From Candidatus Poseidoniaceae archaeon (GTDB lineage: Archaea; Thermoplasmatota; Poseidoniia; Poseidoniales; Poseidoniaceae): 5,129 nt of DNA. The stretch spans positions 1-5,129 of the forward strand of contig JAQXFJ010000329.1 in assembly GCA_029250385.1 (NCBI GenBank). Direction: 5' to 3'. Below, one piece after another: positions 1 through 5,129 of this stretch; the stretch's first letter is position 1; every line of letters begins with the position of its first letter. A program made the translations under genes and the position numbers. The notes beneath the pieces are model-generated. The model ran no database searches. It had not been told where the DNA came from and saw only the letters and a list, made by a program, of their open reading frames with translations.

Positions 1-237
1 GTCGCTATCTTGATCTGCTAATATACCTGCTTTAGTTAATGTCTCCTCAGTCTTATTATTTGCATCCTGTGCATAAACCCAACCTGATTCCCATTTTTCT
101 CTACCTAGCGTCAGTTCAATCACCATTTTAGTCAGCGCTGCTGCTTGGCCTAGGGCAACTGCACTGGCAGTACCTCCACCTGGAGTGGGTGCAGATGATG
201 ATAATTCATCTTGAAATTCACTAAGGGTTTTTTGCAT
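1..237 (-). CDS. fchA: Formimidoyltetrahydrofolate cyclodeaminase, N-terminal part (cut by window edge)
   Basis: The 79 visible residues match the start of the cyclodeaminase family (the FTCD C-terminal domain). This cytosolic enzyme converts 5-formimino-THF to 5,10-methenyl-THF and ammonia. The signature glycine-rich loop APTPGGGTASA lies at residues 16-26, followed by an Ala-rich helix and the segment MVIELTLGREKWES (38-51), which corresponds to the 'MV..LT.G...' stretch of animal FTCD. The ATG at 237-235 lies five bases after the stop of the formimidoyltransferase gene, so the two are almost certainly cotranscribed and supply consecutive reactions. No Shine-Dalgarno motif is visible before this ATG; translation probably depends on the upstream gene. 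The frame is open to base 1, so most of the usual ~200-residue protein lies outside the window. The family assignment is firm; activity cannot be judged from this part alone. Confidence 0.9.
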   Translation of the reverse strand, partial: MQKTLSEFQDELSSSAPTPGGGTASAVALGQAAALTKMVIELTLGREKWESGWVYAQDANNKTEETLTKAGILADQDSD

Positions 238-242
238 CCAAC

Positions 243-1289
243 TCAATTAGGAACACCTGCCATTGCCCACTCGATTATTCTCTCATGTGGATTAAAATCG
301 TCAATTACAGATAATCCTAGTCCAGTGATTGCAGCATCAACATATTCTTGATCGGAATAATTCCCTTCTCCAAGATACCATATACCAGTTTCAAGCATTG
401 ATTTTAGTGGAACTAAACCAACTAGTTCGCTACCTTTCAGCGACACTGAATGGTCTTTAGCCAATGATTGACAAATTTCAAATGCCTTATGTATTGGACA
501 TTTTTCTACATCTAATATATTCATTGAAACCTGGCTAATAGAGTGAGTTTCTAATGTCACACCCATGCCTTGTATTTCCTGGATCATTCCCCTAACCCGC
601 ATCTTCTGTCCGTTTTCTTGTTTGATTAACCTACCACTGCCGCGAATGATTGAACCAATCTTCTTTGCCACCACCGCATCTTTTTCGTCTATATTTACAT
701 TATATGCGATTAATATATCTCTTGATCCAATTGTTATTCCGCCCGATTTCTTTGTAGCATCACACCAATTATTAGGTCCAAAGTCCGGATATCTAGTTGA
801 TTCCTTGTGATTGGTTTCTCCATTTGTCAATCTATTTTCTAGGCCTTCATATTCTTCTTTACGCAATGTCGAGAGGAGTTTCCGGTCTGCGTGAGTTGCG
901 GAGTAACCGTACAAAAAAGTACTCACTCCCAAATCTTTAGCCACCTTCTTAGCTAATTTTTCTGCGAGAGAAGAGCATTCAGTCATCGTGAAATTATTGA
1001 GCGGTATAAACGGACAAACATCAACAACACCCATCCTAGGGTGTTCACCATAGTGATTGCTCATATCGATCAATTCTACAGCCTTTTCAATAAGTTTGTA
1101 TGCTGCCAAATATACCTCATCAGGACTCCCGGCTATGGTTATTACAGTTCTATTATAGTCTGCATCAGGCTCTACACTTAGTACAGAACAATGCTCATTT
1201 TGAGGTATAATGCTAACAATTTCATTAATTAACTCGATATTCCTACCTTCAGAAATATTAGGTACACACTCTATCAATGCCTTTTCCAT
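243..1289 (-). CDS. ftcD: Glutamate formimidoyltransferase (formiminotransferase)
   Basis: The enzyme transfers the formimino group from N-formimino-L-glutamate, the end product of histidine breakdown, to tetrahydrofolate, giving glutamate and 5-formimino-THF. The 348-residue product has the family start MEKALIECVPNISEGRN. The active-site segment GEHPRMGVVDVCPFIPL begins at residue 81, with His83 at the place of the catalytic His82 of porcine FTCD. The second subdomain follows with PDFGPN (168-173) and IGSRDILIAYNVN (187-199). The C-terminus (FNPHERIIEWAMAG) resembles the linker that joins the two domains in animal FTCD, but here a TGA ends the protein and the cyclodeaminase starts five bases later. 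The frame extends upstream to 1364 over the end of PAN, but those 25 residues match nothing in the family, so I place the start at the ATG at 1289. It follows PAN after 37 bases on the same strand. Confidence 0.95.
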   Translation of the reverse strand: MEKALIECVPNISEGRNIELINEIVSIIPQNEHCSVLSVEPDADYNRTVITIAGSPDEVYLAAYKLIEKAVELIDMSNHYGEHPRMGVVDVCPFIPLNNFTMTECSSLAEKLAKKVAKDLGVSTFLYGYSATHADRKLLSTLRKEEYEGLENRLTNGETNHKESTRYPDFGPNNWCDATKKSGGITIGSRDILIAYNVNIDEKDAVVAKKIGSIIRGSGRLIKQENGQKMRVRGMIQEIQGMGVTLETHSISQVSMNILDVEKCPIHKAFEICQSLAKDHSVSLKGSELVGLVPLKSMLETGIWYLGEGNYSDQEYVDAAITGLGLSVIDDFNPHERIIEWAMAGVPN

Positions 1290-1326
1290 GCACGGTGGTA
1301 ATAAAAGGCGGACTTTGAAGTTAGCC

Positions 1327-2547
1327 TTAACTGTAAATGGTGTCAGGTGAATCTTTGAGTCCACCTTTAATTTTCTTTAAATTAATCCTTTTTATTGAAT
1401 CCATGAAGTCAGTTTGTGTTATGTATCCACGACCTTGTCGAATGGCAATCATACCTGCTTCAACACACGTCGCTTTGATTTCTGCTCCTGAAAAACCATT
1501 AGTTTTGTCGACAATAGGTTTCAGTTGTATTTTTTTAGTTGACATTTTATCTATATTTAGTTTGAATATCGCCTTTCTACCGACGTCGTCAGGTATTGGA
1601 ATTTCAATAACTCTGTCAAAACGGCCCGGTCGCAATAACGCTTCATCAAGTATATCTGGACGATTTGTGGCAGCAATTATCTTGACATTCTCGAGTGCAT
1701 CAAAGCCATCTAACTCAGCAAGTAATTGCATTAGTGTTCTTTGCACCTCTCTATCTCCACTAGTAGATCCATCCAAACGTTTTGCACCGATAGCATCAAT
1801 TTCATCCAAGAATATTATTGATGGAGACTTTTCTTTTGCTAGAGAAAATAACTCTCTTACCATTCTTCCCCCTTCACCAATGTATTTTTGTGCCAATTCA
1901 CTACCAACCATTCGGATAAATGTAGCTTCTGTGTGATTTGCCACAGCTTTTGCGAGTAATGTTTTGCCGCAACCCGGAGGACCCACCAATAAGATACCCT
2001 TTGGTGGCTCAACACCCACTTTTTCGAATAACTCTGGCGAGTTAAGTGGCAACTCAATCGCTTCTCTAACGTATTGTTTTTGTTCTTCAAGCCCAGCTAC
2101 CGAATCATAATCTGTATCTGGTCTTTCAACCATTTCTGCCCCACTGACCATAGGGTCCCAGGCATCATGTAATACTTCAATAACCGCCAAAGTGTCTTGA
2201 TTTAGGGCTACGCGTACACCAGGTTTCAAGACGTTAGGAGTTAACCTTTGATTTAGCGCCACTTGGAAGACTGTCCCGTTTGATGAGCGGACTATGCCTC
2301 TTTCTTGGTCTAAAATATCTTCTAGATGACCAACGATTAGCGGGGGAGATTTTAATGATCGAACTTCTTCATCTAACCTGTTCGCTCGCTTTTTCAAGGA
2401 TCGTATTTCTGATTCCATATGGGCCCTTTCATTGATTAAATCCTGAGTTTGGTCTTGTAGATTTTTGAAATCATCTTCTAGTTTTTTTAGGTCTTCATCA
2501 CTCGAAGATTTGATGTCTTTAATTGGTGTCCCCACGTCCCCTACCAT
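1327..2547 (-). CDS. pan: Proteasome-activating nucleotidase (PAN), AAA+ ATPase
   Basis: PAN is the hexameric ATPase that unfolds proteins and feeds them to the archaeal 20S proteasome. Counting from the ATG at 2547 (406 residues), residues ~17-67 form a charged coiled coil. It ends at SPPLIVG (67-73), the region of the cis-proline that pairs subunits, and is followed by an OB domain (~70-130). The AAA+ domain has Walker A GPPGCGKT (189-196), pore loop YIG (222-224), Walker B IIFLDEID (244-251), sensor ATN (293-295) and arginine-finger motif RPGRFDR (306-312). The last three residues are Ile-Tyr-Ser, a complete HbYX motif for docking and gate opening on the 20S ring. A TTG nine bases upstream (2556), directly after an in-frame TGA, is an alternative start adding only three residues. 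No Shine-Dalgarno motif precedes either start. The length and every core motif are normal for an active PAN. Confidence 0.97.
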   Translation of the reverse strand: MVGDVGTPIKDIKSSSDEDLKKLEDDFKNLQDQTQDLINERAHMESEIRSLKKRANRLDEEVRSLKSPPLIVGHLEDILDQERGIVRSSNGTVFQVALNQRLTPNVLKPGVRVALNQDTLAVIEVLHDAWDPMVSGAEMVERPDTDYDSVAGLEEQKQYVREAIELPLNSPELFEKVGVEPPKGILLVGPPGCGKTLLAKAVANHTEATFIRMVGSELAQKYIGEGGRMVRELFSLAKEKSPSIIFLDEIDAIGAKRLDGSTSGDREVQRTLMQLLAELDGFDALENVKIIAATNRPDILDEALLRPGRFDRVIEIPIPDDVGRKAIFKLNIDKMSTKKIQLKPIVDKTNGFSGAEIKATCVEAGMIAIRQGRGYITQTDFMDSIKRINLKKIKGGLKDSPDTIYS

Positions 2548-2644
2548 GTCGCTCAATCAGTCCTAGCGCCAATCATCTATGAACTCTACCTAAAACCATG
2601 ACAAGATTCATTTTGATGGTGGCATAGGAGAGCATGGTGAGGTA
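2548..2644. promoter_or_regulatory. Divergent intergenic region between PAN and aMBF1
   Basis: These 97 bases separate the two divergent gene sets and must hold promoters for both unless transcription enters from elsewhere. On the minus strand the best TATA-like stretch is TTTTAGGTAG, about 40 bases before the PAN ATG, which would leave a short leader. On the plus strand I see no convincing TATA box. The last 30 bases contain two tiny frames of three sense codons each (2616-2627 and 2634-2645) just before the aMBF1 start. The promoter role is inferred from the divergent layout, not from a strong motif. Confidence 0.5.
2636..2640 (+). promoter_or_regulatory. Shine-Dalgarno motif for aMBF1
   Basis: GGTGA lies four bases before the ATG at 2645 and overlaps a second possible pairing, GAGGT (2639-2643). 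It can pair with the usual 3' end of 16S rRNA. It supports the ATG at 2645, which is also the first ATG, GTG or TTG in that frame after the in-frame TAA at 2591. Confidence 0.6.
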
Positions 2645-3133
2645 ATGGGAGAATGCGAAGTTTGTGGTGCCATGAAAGTTGGCACAAAGCCGATAATGAT
2701 GGGGAAAGCACAAGTCTACGCTTGCACACGTTGCGTTGAAAAACTCGGATTGGCGCCTAAAGAAGAAGCTCCTGGAATCAAAATGTCGCGAACAAGGACA
2801 CCATTTACTGGTTCTAAGCCTCGGCGAAAAAATGACATTATGGCTAAGCGGGAAAAGGAATTAGCAGAAGATTTTGGCAATCGAATCACTAGTGCTAGAA
2901 AAGCCAAAGGTTGGAATCATGCAGAATTAGGTAAGCGAATTGCTGAAACTGTTAATGTCATAAAATCTGCAGAATCAGGCAAACCACCTACTGATTCTCT
3001 GATTAAAAAATTAGAAAATGTTTTGGGAGTAGTATTGCTTGTTGAATCTACGCCTTCAGAAACCTCAAGAGTTGTACATCAAGGCAATAGGAACATGACT
3101 TTAGGCGATTATTTTAAACAAAATGGTGCTTGA
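2645..3133 (+). CDS. mbf1: Archaeal multiprotein bridging factor 1 (aMBF1), zinc ribbon plus HTH
   Basis: The 162-residue product has the full architecture of archaeal MBF1. An N-terminal zinc ribbon has CxxC pairs at Cys4/Cys7 and Cys27/Cys30. A basic, flexible linker (~48-72) follows, then a Cro/XRE-type helix-turn-helix domain (~77-132, with FGNRITSARKAKGWNHAELG at its start). A short C-terminal tail contains MTLGDYF (151-157), like the 'LTLGD' tail of archaeal homologues. Eukaryotic MBF1 bridges TBP and gene-specific activators; the archaeal form has been linked to ribosome binding, so a translation-related role is at least as likely as classical transcription control. It leads a tight plus-strand set: its TGA is followed directly by the ATG of tsr3. 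The adjacent rRNA-modification gene fits a ribosome-linked role. Length and domains are normal and nothing looks broken. Confidence 0.93.
   Translation: MGECEVCGAMKVGTKPIMMGKAQVYACTRCVEKLGLAPKEEAPGIKMSRTRTPFTGSKPRRKNDIMAKREKELAEDFGNRITSARKAKGWNHAELGKRIAETVNVIKSAESGKPPTDSLIKKLENVLGVVLLVESTPSETSRVVHQGNRNMTLGDYFKQNGA
3125..3128 (+). promoter_or_regulatory. Shine-Dalgarno motif for tsr3 inside the mbf1 end
   Basis: GGTG sits in the last codons of mbf1, five bases before the tsr3 ATG at 3134. The same core at nearly the same spacing precedes mbf1 and fdhD. With the directly abutting TGA-ATG this points to coupled translation. Confidence 0.5.
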
Positions 3134-3685
3134 ATGAGAGAACTGAATATACATTCGTTATGGCTTGCTCAGGACGACCCCAAAAAAAACACAGCAGTAT
3201 TATCTTCGAAACGCGGCGACATCACGCTGCACAAACGAATCAACACGCTTCCTAAAAAGGGGATAATTCTAGAGCCTTTGTGTGGCAAGATTTTTGGTCC
3301 CGAAGATCATGAATTAGTCACGGAAAATAACGGCGCTATTGTTGGTCTGGATTGTAGCTGGAAGCAAATTGAATCAAGCGTCGAATTGGTTATGAGAAGA
3401 ACCCGGCTAAAGCCTAGAATGTTACCATTATTCTTGGCGGCAAATCCAGTCAATTGGGGTAAACCGGGGAAATTGTCAACCATTGAAGCACTAGCAGCGG
3501 CGGCTTATTTGTGTGGTAATAAAAACCAAGCAAAAGAACTTCTTGGTGGATTTCGTTGGGGGCAGAGATTTATTGAATTAAATTATGAACCGCTAGAAGA
3601 ATATTCCTCAGCCAAAACGAGTCAAGAATTAGTTGAACTTCAGTTTGAATACTTTGATCTTGAACACCTGAGAAGTGGTGATTAA
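3134..3685 (+). CDS. tsr3: Tsr3-type 16S/18S rRNA aminocarboxypropyltransferase
   Basis: The 183-residue protein belongs to the Tsr3 family (COG2042, formerly DUF367), SPOUT-like enzymes that move the 3-amino-3-carboxypropyl group of S-adenosylmethionine to N3 of a small-subunit rRNA uridine or pseudouridine. In yeast the target is the hypermodified pseudouridine 1191 of 18S rRNA. Family motifs appear in order: DPKK (15-18), GIILEPL (43-49), GLDCSW (71-76), LPLFLAANPVNWG (97-109), KLSTIEALAAAAYL (113-126) and FRWGQRFIELN (140-150), then the C-terminal Y157 region. Length is typical for an archaeal member. The segment after DPKK is divergent: family members commonly read DPKKC(T/S)GxKL, while this one has Asn19 in place of Cys and lacks the following Gly-Lys pattern. 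The frame is intact on both sides, so this is divergence and not a frameshift. It abuts mbf1 and lies two bases before fdhD. Confidence 0.92.
   Translation: MRELNIHSLWLAQDDPKKNTAVLSSKRGDITLHKRINTLPKKGIILEPLCGKIFGPEDHELVTENNGAIVGLDCSWKQIESSVELVMRRTRLKPRMLPLFLAANPVNWGKPGKLSTIEALAAAAYLCGNKNQAKELLGGFRWGQRFIELNYEPLEEYSSAKTSQELVELQFEYFDLEHLRSGD
3677..3682 (+). promoter_or_regulatory. Shine-Dalgarno motif that sets the GTG start of fdhD
   Basis: GGTGAT, the strongest ribosome-binding sequence in the window, overlaps the last codons of tsr3 and lies five bases before the GTG at 3688. This spacing, together with the lack of an upstream ATG in frame and the match of the following residues to FdhD, supports the GTG start. 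Confidence 0.7.
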
Positions 3686-3687
3686 TA

Positions 3688-4455
3688 GTGAATTACCGCA
3701 AAATTCCAATATCTAGACTCAATGACGGTGACAGATTAATCCAAACGGATGATATTGCGATTGAATCTCTTGTTAAATTGACTGTTAATCAAGAACCTTT
3801 AGCTAACTTATTGGCATCTCCAGATGATTGTGATGACTTAATAATTGGGCATCTATTAGCGGAAGGATACATTAACTCAACAACTAGAATTGATAAGTCT
3901 AATATTACAATTAAAACTGATATTCATGGCGCCATATTAGTCGATGTGATGATATCTAATATCGAAATCACCCCAAGTAAATCATTAGGGCTTACTACAA
4001 CATCATGTGGTGCATGTAAGTTAGATGGCATGGAATTATTGGTAAATGGATTGCCAAGTGTGAAAGCATCAAATAAGTTTGATTCGAATATATTATATCG
4101 AGGGCTAATGGAGATGTCAGAAAATCAAACAGGATTTATCAAGACTGGGGGTATGCACTGCGCAGGTCTATTGACAAGTGACGGTAAGTTACAATTCCAA
4201 AGTGAAGATATTGGACGTCATAATGCTGTTGACAAGGTAATTGGCAATGGATTTAACCAGATTGAGTTTAATGATTCGATTCTGTTACTGAGTGGCAGAT
4301 GTGGATGGGATATTGTCGCTAAAGCTGCCCGTTGTAATATCCCCATCATTGCTTCGTTTGGCGCTTGCTCTTCACTCGCAGCATCTTGTGCGCGTAGTTT
4401 GGGCATCACAATACACTCATTCGTAAAAAAAAATAGCGCTGTAATCATTGGTTAG
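3688..4455 (+). CDS. fdhD: FdhD, sulfurtransferase for the formate dehydrogenase molybdenum cofactor
   Basis: FdhD takes sulfur from a cysteine desulfurase and hands it to the molybdenum or tungsten bis-MGD cofactor, a sulfuration that formate-dehydrogenase-type enzymes need for activity. The 255-residue protein shows the family core: EPLANLLASP (36-45) near the N-terminus, the sulfur-relay motif TSCGAC with Cys107 and Cys110 (the CxxC of E. coli FdhD), TGGMHCAGL (153-161), SEDIGRHNAVDKVIG (172-186) and LLSGRCGWDIVAKAA (200-214). The start is GTG with a good ribosome-binding site. The protein is unusually rich in cysteine: besides the CxxC pair, Cys158, Cys205, Cys216, Cys227 and Cys234 occupy places where bacterial relatives usually have Ala, Ser or similar residues. 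A run of nine A at 4425-4433 lies near the end but the frame stays open. The neighbour downstream is a molybdopterin oxidoreductase, the expected client. Confidence 0.95.
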   Translation: MNYRKIPISRLNDGDRLIQTDDIAIESLVKLTVNQEPLANLLASPDDCDDLIIGHLLAEGYINSTTRIDKSNITIKTDIHGAILVDVMISNIEITPSKSLGLTTTSCGACKLDGMELLVNGLPSVKASNKFDSNILYRGLMEMSENQTGFIKTGGMHCAGLLTSDGKLQFQSEDIGRHNAVDKVIGNGFNQIEFNDSILLLSGRCGWDIVAKAARCNIPIIASFGACSSLAASCARSLGITIHSFVKKNSAVIIG

Positions 4456-4521
4456 TGTATCTATCTATACAGAGATTTCAAATGATTGATTTCAAAGAGA
4501 GTGGATAATAGGGGCAATGTA
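4456..4521 (+). promoter_or_regulatory. Spacer between fdhD and the oxidoreductase, possible internal promoter
   Basis: This 66-base gap is the only real break in the plus-strand set. It begins with a TATC repeat that reads TATCTATCTATAC (4458-4470), a weak TATA-like candidate which would place a transcript start near 4490. A nine-codon frame including its stop (4482-4508) follows but has no support as a gene. I see no hairpin followed by a T-run. It may be a simple operon spacer or carry a separate promoter for the oxidoreductase. Confidence 0.25.
4510..4514 (+). promoter_or_regulatory. Probable Shine-Dalgarno motif for the oxidoreductase gene
   Basis: AGGGG lies seven bases before the ATG at 4522 and favours that start over the in-frame GTG at 4501, which would add seven residues and has no clear motif in front of it. 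The ATG at 4517 is out of frame and stops at once. Confidence 0.45.
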
Positions 4522-5129
4522 ATGAATGGTAAAACACCCTTAGAAGACATCCCACTTAAAATTGGGAAGCCTAAAACGACTGCAGCAGGTATACCAGCAG
4601 TTATCTCCAGTGCAAAACATTCGCTTAGGAAAATGGGTCTGACAAATACCATCAAAACATTGAGGATGGTTAATCAAAAACATGGTTTTGATTGTCCTGG
4701 TTGTGCTTGGCCAGACCCGGAACATAGATCTTCATTCGAGTTTTGTGAGAACGGCGCTAAGGCAGTAGCGGATGAAGCAATGAAAGCAAATGTAAATGCT
4801 AAATTTTTTGCCAAATACTCCGTTAAAGAGTTATCAGGGAAAAGTGATTATTGGCTTAATAACCAAGGGAGAATCCACCAACCAATGTATTTGGGTCCTG
4901 GTGAGTCAAATTATAGTGCCATCAGTTGGGAAAAATCATTAAAGCTTATTTCAGGTAAAATTAATTCATTATCCAGCCCCAATAGGGCAGTTTTTTACAC
5001 TTCAGGCCGAACAAGTAATGAAGCAGCTTTTCTATATCAGGCATTTGTTAGGGTGCTAGGGACTAATAATATGCCAGATTGCTCTAATATGTGTCATGAA
5101 TCTAGCGGTAAAGCATTGATACCCACTAT
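4522..5129 (+). CDS. YdeP/FdhF-like molybdopterin oxidoreductase alpha subunit, N-terminal part (cut by window edge)
   Basis: The 202 visible codons match the YdeP-type 'FdhF-like oxidoreductase' family, large bis-MGD enzymes related to formate dehydrogenase whose substrates are mostly unproven. E. coli YdeP is tied to acid resistance. Family motifs include GFDCPGCAWPDP (55-66), FCENGAKAVADEA (74-86), SDYWL (108-112), ISWEKSLKLI (134-143), FYTSGRTSNEAAFLYQ (158-173) and PDCSNMCHESSG (185-196). Aligned by eye with E. coli FdhF, Cys191-His192 falls on Sec140-His141, so the metal ligand and catalytic histidine appear kept, in a cysteine version. The iron-sulfur region has only Cys58, Cys61 and Cys75; Asp65 sits where the third cysteine of FdhF would be. 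FdhD upstream fits maturation of this enzyme. There is no twin-arginine signal, so it is probably cytoplasmic. Family members are usually over 700 residues, so most of the gene is outside the window. Whether it oxidises formate cannot be told. Confidence 0.92.
   Translation, partial: MNGKTPLEDIPLKIGKPKTTAAGIPAVISSAKHSLRKMGLTNTIKTLRMVNQKHGFDCPGCAWPDPEHRSSFEFCENGAKAVADEAMKANVNAKFFAKYSVKELSGKSDYWLNNQGRIHQPMYLGPGESNYSAISWEKSLKLISGKINSLSSPNRAVFYTSGRTSNEAAFLYQAFVRVLGTNNMPDCSNMCHESSGKALIPT

Noticed and set aside
1290..1320. TTTTATTA as a TATA box for a separate formimidoyltransferase promoter
   Set aside because: It lies only nine bases before the ATG, too close for an archaeal TATA box, which normally sits about 25 bases before the transcript start.
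1290..1364. Upstream extension of the formimidoyltransferase by 25 residues, overlapping PAN
   Set aside because: The residues do not resemble the family N-terminus, which begins at the ATG at 1289, and the extension would overlap the PAN C-terminal HbYX codons.
1337..1936. Open frame of 199 codons on the plus strand, antisense to PAN
   Set aside because: It lies wholly inside the well-supported PAN gene, has no recognisable motif or ribosome-binding site, and has the composition of a mirror of the real gene.
4425..4433. Run of nine A in fdhD as a programmed frameshift site
   Set aside because: The zero frame continues through family-like residues to a stop at the normal FdhD length, so no shift is needed; the run is just Lys-Lys-Asn codons.
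4482..4508. Eight-residue leader peptide frame before the oxidoreductase
   Set aside because: It has no ribosome-binding site, no regulatory codon run and no attenuator-like hairpin; frames of this size are expected by chance.
4461..4725. Two minus-strand open frames opposite the start of the oxidoreductase
   Set aside because: They overlap the coding strand that carries clear YdeP-family motifs and have no recognisable features of their own.

Overview
The window looks like a gene-dense, AT-rich archaeal chromosome fragment. It carries a proteasome-activating nucleotidase (PAN), an archaeal multiprotein bridging factor (aMBF1) and a Tsr3-type rRNA aminocarboxypropyltransferase, all information-processing or proteostasis proteins of archaeal type. 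The presence of tetrahydrofolate-dependent formiminoglutamate enzymes and a molybdopterin oxidoreductase suggests a heterotroph. A marine Thermoplasmatota lineage (Marine Group II/III-like) is a reasonable guess, but it rests on gene content and general feel only, not on a phylogeny.

Layout. Two gene sets diverge from a 97-base spacer (2548-2644). Leftwards (minus strand) run PAN (2547 to 1327), glutamate formimidoyltransferase (1289 to 243) and formimidoyl-THF cyclodeaminase (237 to beyond base 1, cut by the window edge). Rightwards (plus strand) run aMBF1 (2645-3133), Tsr3 (3134-3685), FdhD (3688-4455) and, after a 66-base gap, the first 202 codons of a YdeP/FdhF-like molybdopterin oxidoreductase (4522 to beyond 5129). 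No gap between genes exceeds 100 bases. I see no RNA genes, insertion sequences, CRISPR array or clear terminators.

How the genes work together. The two left-end enzymes catalyse consecutive steps: the formimino group moves from formiminoglutamate to THF, and 5-formimino-THF then loses ammonia to give 5,10-methenyl-THF. They are a split version of the animal FTCD fusion, in the same domain order. On the right, FdhD is the sulfurtransferase that activates the molybdenum cofactor of formate-dehydrogenase-type enzymes, and the next gene is a plausible client. That client has a Cys-His pair (C191-H192) where E. coli FdhF has Sec140-His141. A link between the folate one-carbon genes and the formate-dehydrogenase-like enzyme is possible but is only inference from proximity. 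The middle genes (PAN, aMBF1, Tsr3) are housekeeping.

I found no clearly novel system. The points most worth a second look are the non-canonical iron-sulfur motif of the YdeP-like enzyme, with Asp65 where a cysteine ligand normally sits; the cysteine-rich FdhD; the divergent SAM-site segment of Tsr3; and the contrast between Shine-Dalgarno-led genes on the plus strand and genes without such motifs on the minus strand.
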